A stretch of 43,286 nt of DNA from Streptomyces aurantiacus (GTDB lineage: Bacteria > Actinomycetota > Actinomycetes > Streptomycetales > Streptomycetaceae), in assembly GCF_001418335.1 (NCBI RefSeq), contig NZ_LIPP01000339.1, positions 1-43,286 on the forward strand, written 5' to 3'. Below, one piece after another: positions 39,741-43,286 of this stretch. The notes beneath the pieces were generated by a model that was not told where the DNA came from, ran no database searches, and saw nothing but the letters and a program-made list of their open reading frames with translations. How positions within the stretch are numbered: the stretch's first letter is position 1; every line of letters starts with the position of its first letter. The translations under genes were made by a program, and so were the position numbers.

Positions 39741-39834
39741 GTCGAAGGCCTCTCGCCTCGAGTTACGTGTCGTCGCCTCGCACGGTCGCGATCCGACGAC
39801 TGATGCCGAATGGGACGGTCCGAACGCCGACCCG

Positions 39835-39859
39835 AACCCTAACGCTGAAGTTTAGGGTT
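39835..39859 (-). promoter_or_regulatory. AACCCTAA / TTAGGGTT inverted repeat in the ftsZ leader
   Basis: AACCCTAA (39835-39842) and TTAGGGTT (39852-39859) are exact complements separated by 9 bp. The element lies about 95 bp before the ftsZ start and downstream of the probable transcription start near 39889, so it would be a hairpin in the mRNA leader or a protein site. Confidence 0.6.
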
Positions 39860-39894
39860 ACCAGTGTGTCTGTTCCTTGGACTCTTCCGAACAG

Positions 39895-39925
39895 GACACT
39901 AAGTCGACAAGTGGCGCACGTTCAA
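39895..39925 (-). promoter_or_regulatory. Probable ftsZ promoter with overlapping GACAC (WhiA-type) motif
   Basis: Read on the minus strand, TTGAAC (39920-39925) and TAGTGT (39896-39901) are 18 bp apart, close to the vegetative consensus. On the plus strand GACAC (39895-39899) overlaps this -10. GACAC is the known WhiA recognition core, and WhiA is known to act on ftsZ in Streptomyces sporulation. The match is by motif only. Confidence 0.6.
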
Positions 39926-40015
39926 CGAACACGCCGAACCTCCCGTTTTTCTTTTCACCCTATGTGATCAGCCATAGCGCTGCCCAACCAGGGTGCTGGC
40001 CTGCGCGGATGTGCG

Positions 40016-40855
40016 TCAACTCGTCGATGACGCGGGGGCGGTGGGGACACTGACGTCGAAGTGCCGTGCCTTCGGAGCGGCTTTCATGAGTGCAGTGAGC
40101 GTATGCGCCTTGGCGCGGCCGCTCTCACCACTTCCCCAGTCGACGGTGCGCCCACCGCTCAGCTCAAGGGTGACGGAGTCGTAGGAACGGACCTCGACGA
40201 CCCGGGTGGCGCGCGCGACCGCGGCCGGCAGGGAACGGGCCACGAGCACCGCCTCGCGCACCAGTCGGGCGGTGCCGAAACGGCGCAGACCCGCCGATCC
40301 CGCGGACCCCCCGGGCTGGGAGACCGTCAATTCCAGTACGGGCACGCCCTGCGGGGCGCGGGAGACCGTGGCATATCGCACACCTTTGGCGTCCACTTCG
40401 ACATACTTGCCCCCCTTGCCAGGTTTTTCGTCGATGAGGACCGGTGTGCGCTCGGTGACTTTCAGCCCGATCGCGTGGGGCCAGGAACGGGTGACGTCGA
40501 CCGAGTCGATGCGCGGCAGTTTGCGGCGCAGCCTCTCCTCGACGGCGTCGGTGTCGACGGAGACCAACGGCGAGCCGACCCGGACACCGGCCGCCTCGAC
40601 GACCTGTTCGGCCGTCAGGACCCGCGTGCCCGAGGCCGATACACGCTCCACGCGCGTCCACTGCGAGCCGTAGAGGACCCAGACGCCGCCCGCGGCGAGC
40701 AGGACCAGACAGACCGCCGCGGCGATGAGCGCCCGGGGCCCCGGCAGCCTCTTGAGCAGGGGCGACCGGAGCGGGCCGGAGGCCGATTCCCGCCGGCCTT
40801 GTCCGTCTTGCCGTTCGCCGCGTTCGCCGCGTTCGGCGGTGGTCGGTCCGGCCAC
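40016..40855 (-). CDS. ftsQ: Cell division protein FtsQ
   Basis: A 279-residue bitopic divisome protein. A charged cytoplasmic tail (residues 1-35, Arg/Glu/Gly-rich) is followed by a single transmembrane helix (ALIAAAVCLVLLAAGGVWVLYG, about 40-61). The extracytoplasmic POTRA domain (WTRVERVSASGTRVLTAEQVVEAAGVRVGSPLVSVDTDAVEERLRRKLPRIDSVDVTRSWPHAIGLKVTERTPVL) and the FtsQ beta domain come next. FtsQ joins FtsL and FtsB at the septum. The start is GTG 40855 with AGGAG 5 nt upstream; an open frame further upstream is antisense-phase to murG and not used. It lies between murG and ftsZ. Confidence 0.96.
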   Translation of the reverse strand: MAGPTTAERGERGERQDGQGRRESASGPLRSPLLKRLPGPRALIAAAVCLVLLAAGGVWVLYGSQWTRVERVSASGTRVLTAEQVVEAAGVRVGSPLVSVDTDAVEERLRRKLPRIDSVDVTRSWPHAIGLKVTERTPVLIDEKPGKGGKYVEVDAKGVRYATVSRAPQGVPVLELTVSQPGGSAGSAGLRRFGTARLVREAVLVARSLPAAVARATRVVEVRSYDSVTLELSGGRTVDWGSGESGRAKAHTLTALMKAAPKARHFDVSVPTAPASSTS

Positions 40856-40878
40856 GCTCTCCTGCCTTCTGCCACGCG

Positions 40879-41967
40879 CTAGCGGCGTGACGCGATCGCC
40901 TCGTACACCATCCCGACGAGCAGGTCGTCGGCGTCCCGGCGGCCGAACTCGGAGGCGGCACGGGACATCTCGAACAGCCGGTGCGGATCGGCGAGCACGG
41001 GCAGGACGTTGCCCTGGATCCACTGCGGCGTCAGTTCCGCGTCGTCGACCAGCAGTCCGCCGCCCGCCTTGACCACCGGCTGGGCGTTCAGCCGCTGTTC
41101 GCCGTTGCCGATGGGCAGCGGGACGTAGACGGCGGGGAGCCCGACGGCGGAGAGTTCGGCGACGGTCATCGCGCCCGCGCGGCAGAGCATCATGTCGGCC
41201 GCGGCGTACGCGAGGTCCATCCGGTCCACGTACGGTACCGGGATGTACGGGGGCATCCCCGGCATCTGGTGGACCTGCGGCAGTTCGTTCTTCGGGCCGA
41301 CCGCGTGCAGGATCTGGATGCCGGCCTGCTGGAGGTACGGGGCGGTCTGCTGGATCACCTCGTTGAGGCGGCGGGCGCCCTGCGAGCCGCCGGAGACCAG
41401 CAGGGTCGGCAGGGAGGGGTCGAGCCCGAACGCGGCGCGGGCCTCGGGGCGGACGGCGGCCCGGTCGAGCGTGGCGATGGAGCGGCGCAGCGGGATGCCG
41501 ATGTAGCGGGCGCCGCGGAGCTTGCTGTCCGGGGTGGAGACGGCCACCTGGGCCGCGTACCGCGAACCGATCTTGTTGGCCAGTCCCGGCCGGGCGTTGG
41601 CCTCGTGGACGATGATCGGGACGCCGCGCCGCTTGGCGGCGAGGTAGCCCGGCAGGGCGACGTAGCCGCCGAAGCCGACGACCGCGTCCGCCTTCGTGCG
41701 TTCCAGGATCTGCTCGGCCGCCTTGATCGTGCCGCGCAGCCGTCCGGGGACGGTGATCAGCTCCGGGGTGGGCTTGCGCGGCAGCGGTACCGCGGGGATC
41801 AGCCCCAGTTCGTAGCCACGTTCTGGTACGAGTCGGGTTTCGAGTCCGCGCTCCGTGCCCAGGGCCGTGATCCCCACAGTCGGGTCCTGCCTGCGCAGGG
41901 CGTCCGCGAGGGCGAGCGCGGGCTCGATGTGGCCGGCGGTCCCCCCACCGGCGAGTACGACATGCAC
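40879..41967 (-). CDS. murG: UDP-GlcNAc transferase MurG
   Basis: MurG adds GlcNAc from UDP-GlcNAc to lipid I, giving lipid II, on the inner face of the membrane. 362 residues with two Rossmann domains. Marks are the N-terminal glycine-rich loop LAGGGTAGHIEPALALADAL (7-13), the HEANARPGLANK region, and the C-terminal donor site LLVSGGSQGARRLNEV and LCRAGAMTVAELSAVGLPAVYVPLP with the catalytic-site Glu. The ATG at 41967 follows the ftsW stop by 6 bp, and ftsQ begins 23 bp after its stop, so ftsW-murG-ftsQ form one transcript. Confidence 0.98.
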   Translation of the reverse strand: MHVVLAGGGTAGHIEPALALADALRRQDPTVGITALGTERGLETRLVPERGYELGLIPAVPLPRKPTPELITVPGRLRGTIKAAEQILERTKADAVVGFGGYVALPGYLAAKRRGVPIIVHEANARPGLANKIGSRYAAQVAVSTPDSKLRGARYIGIPLRRSIATLDRAAVRPEARAAFGLDPSLPTLLVSGGSQGARRLNEVIQQTAPYLQQAGIQILHAVGPKNELPQVHQMPGMPPYIPVPYVDRMDLAYAAADMMLCRAGAMTVAELSAVGLPAVYVPLPIGNGEQRLNAQPVVKAGGGLLVDDAELTPQWIQGNVLPVLADPHRLFEMSRAASEFGRRDADDLLVGMVYEAIASRR

Positions 41968-41973
41968 CGAAAT

Positions 41974-43286
41974 TCACCGCTCTCCGGACGAACGCGCCGA
42001 GGCACGCCGTCTCATCGTGTTCCACTTGCGAGGCCCCCGGACAGCGGAGCCTCTCACCGCAGCCCGCTTTCTGCCAAAGCGGGGTTGCCGCATCGCGAGC
42101 GCCGTCCGCGCAGCGGGGTCCTCACGCGCGAAGGCGATGAGGAGTCCGATGGCGAACATGGTCGGCAACAGGGCGGAACCCCCGTAGGAGAACAGCGGGA
42201 GCGGGACACCGGCGATCGGCAGCAGACCGAGCACCGCACCGATGTTGATCACGGCCTGAGCCGTGATCCAGGTGGTCACGCCACCCGCGGCGTACCTCAC
42301 GAAGGGGTCCTCCGTGCGTCCGGCCACGCGGATACCCGCATAGCCTAGGGCCGCGAAGAGCGCGAGTACCGACAGAGTGCCCGCCAGGCCCAGTTCCTCA
42401 CCTGTGATGGCGAAAATGAAGTCGGTGTGCGCCTCGGGCAGTTGGCCCCATTTCTCCATACTCGCGCCGAGGCCGGACCCGAAGAGGCCGCCGGAGGCGA
42501 GGGCGTAGATGCCGTGCACGGCCTGCCAGCAGGAGTCGTCGGGGCCCGGTTCGGTGGCGCCGAGGCAGGCGAGGCGGGCCATCCGGTTGGGGCTGGTCTT
42601 GATGAGGATCACGCCGAGGGTCACCGCTATGGCGAGCACCCCGCCGAAGAGCCGGGTCGGCGCCCCCGCGAGCCACAGGAGGCCGAACAGGATCGCGGTG
42701 AGGATGATCGCCGTGCCCATGTCGCCGCCGATCATGATCAGCCCGAGCAGCATGAACGCCACCGGCACGAGCGGCACCAGCATGTGCTTCCACTGGCCCA
42801 GCAGCCGCTTGTCCTGTTTGCGGGCGAGCAGGTCGGCTCCCCACAGCACGAGGGCGAGCTTGCCGAACTCGCTGGGCTGGAGCTGGAAGGGGCCGCCGAC
42901 CGAGATCCAGTTCTGATTGCCGTTGACCGCGACTCCTATCCCCGGCACCTGGACGAGGATCATCAGGAAGACCGAGCCCAGGAGTATCGGGTAGGCCAGC
43001 GCCCGGTGCAGTTTGGACGGCATCCGTGAGGCGGCCAGCAGCAGCAGGCTGCCGAGCACGGCCGCGAGGAACTGCTTGCGGAAGAAGTAGGACCCGGGCA
43101 GCGACAGCTGGAGCGCGGTGATCTGCGACGCGGAGTACACCATCACCAGGCCGAGCGCGGTGATCAGCAGACTGCCGCCGAGGATCAGGTAGTACGCGGT
43201 CAGGGGCCGGTCCCAGGCACGGCGTGCGCGGGTGTAGAGGCGGCGTACGGGGTTGTCGCGCGGCAGGCGGGGCCCGGGGGGCCGCC
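41974..43286 (-). CDS. ftsW: Cell division protein FtsW (SEDS glycosyltransferase), N-terminus beyond right edge
   Basis: A SEDS-family peptidoglycan polymerase. The minus strand is open from the window edge and gives about 437 residues. Most of the ten transmembrane helices are visible, from AYYLILGGSLLITALGLVMVYSAS onward. SEDS marks are GSYFFRKQF, LQPSEFGKLALVLW, GGDMGTAIILTAI with the conserved Asp of the active site, and the late AHTDFIFAITGEELGLAG and GVPLPLFSYGGSALLPTMFAIGLL, which fits the FtsW/RodA signature. A basic C-terminal tail (FGRKRAAVRGSAVRGPRKW) follows. The location before murG makes FtsW more likely than RodA or SfR. The start lies outside the window. Confidence 0.95.
   Translation of the reverse strand, partial: RPPGPRLPRDNPVRRLYTRARRAWDRPLTAYYLILGGSLLITALGLVMVYSASQITALQLSLPGSYFFRKQFLAAVLGSLLLLAASRMPSKLHRALAYPILLGSVFLMILVQVPGIGVAVNGNQNWISVGGPFQLQPSEFGKLALVLWGADLLARKQDKRLLGQWKHMLVPLVPVAFMLLGLIMIGGDMGTAIILTAILFGLLWLAGAPTRLFGGVLAIAVTLGVILIKTSPNRMARLACLGATEPGPDDSCWQAVHGIYALASGGLFGSGLGASMEKWGQLPEAHTDFIFAITGEELGLAGTLSVLALFAALGYAGIRVAGRTEDPFVRYAAGGVTTWITAQAVINIGAVLGLLPIAGVPLPLFSYGGSALLPTMFAIGLLIAFAREDPAARTALAMRQPRFGRKRAAVRGSAVRGPRKWNTMRRRASARSSGER

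Noticed and set aside
39835..39859. TTAGGG units considered as a telomere-type sequence
   Set aside because: Streptomyces telomeres are GC-rich palindromes bound by terminal proteins; this is one inverted pair within the ftsZ leader.
40016..42025. 669-codon frame containing ftsQ with a long N-terminus
   Set aside because: The extra part runs antiphase through murG. The ftsQ GTG at 40855 has a good ribosome binding site.
1..43286. Mobile elements, prophage or biosynthetic gene cluster
   Set aside because: No transposase, integrase, phage or NRPS/PKS motif was seen; gene order and composition fit conserved Streptomyces core chromosome.

Overview
The window is chromosomal DNA from a high-GC actinomycete, almost certainly a Streptomyces. 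GC is very high, third positions are strongly G/C, GTG and TTG starts are common, and GTGA/ATGA stop-start overlaps are frequent. The gene content fits too: PriA in a his operon, DivIVA with a glutamine/glycine/proline-rich linker, SepF beside YggT, and a translational T-box before ileS. From memory, the order his - dnaE - rluD/lspA - traR - ileS - divIVA - ftsZ - murG - ftsW matches the S. coelicolor SCO2048-SCO2085 region. This is conserved core chromosome; I see no integrase, transposase, phage gene, CRISPR array, rRNA or tRNA.

Layout. (1) 1-1650: an ArsR-type regulator and an MFS transporter cut by the left edge, with a 13-bp-arm palindrome next to the regulator start. (2) 1716-7596, minus strand: hisD-hisC-hisB-(54-aa membrane protein)-hisH-priA-(Rid-family protein)-hisF, nearly all joined by overlapping start/stop codons; hisG, hisE and hisI are not here. 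(3) 7597-12176, plus strand: a membrane-anchored beta-helix-like protein, a helical protein of unknown role, a LON-N-domain protein, a YbaK-type deacylase and a 24-aa gene that looks like ribosomal protein bL37. (4) 12254-16361, minus: an ABC exporter (ATPase, permease, a DUF2567-like membrane protein, and a 46-aa low-complexity ORF fitted between ATPase and permease) and a NYN-domain nuclease-like protein. (5) 16586-20428: a 59-aa conserved-looking small gene converging on dnaE. (6) 20700-25479: a DUF2252 kinase-like protein, a membrane protein, a membrane-anchored DsbA-like thioredoxin, a dienelactone-hydrolase-like protein and an MscS channel. (7) 25573-30595, minus: an Na+/H+ antiporter, then GNAT acetyltransferase, rluD, lspA and a TraR/DksA zinc-finger protein with a histone-H1-like N-terminus. 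(8) 30891-34364, plus: T-box leader and ileS. (9) 34661-43286, minus: divIVA, yggT, sepF, yggS, pgeF, ftsZ, ftsQ, murG and ftsW (cut by the right edge), the division and polar-growth end of the dcw cluster.

How it fits together. The his operon makes histidine, and PriA probably also serves tryptophan synthesis. The right end builds septa and lipid II and directs tip growth. Signals visible in the DNA include an autoregulatory palindrome for the ArsR gene, a hairpin and repeats in the hisD leader, an Ile-specific T-box that can hide the ileS ribosome binding site, a ftsZ promoter overlapped by a GACAC (WhiA-type) motif, and dispersed Streptomyces intergenic repeats at gene ends.

Most notable points: IleRS carries G-A-H-H where class I synthetases have HxGH, an active-site variant known from mupirocin-hyper-resistant IleRS2 enzymes; two unexplained genes are embedded by codon overlap in the his operon (a 54-aa membrane protein and a Rid protein lacking the catalytic Arg); and a 46-aa ORF is fitted exactly between an ABC ATPase and its permease.
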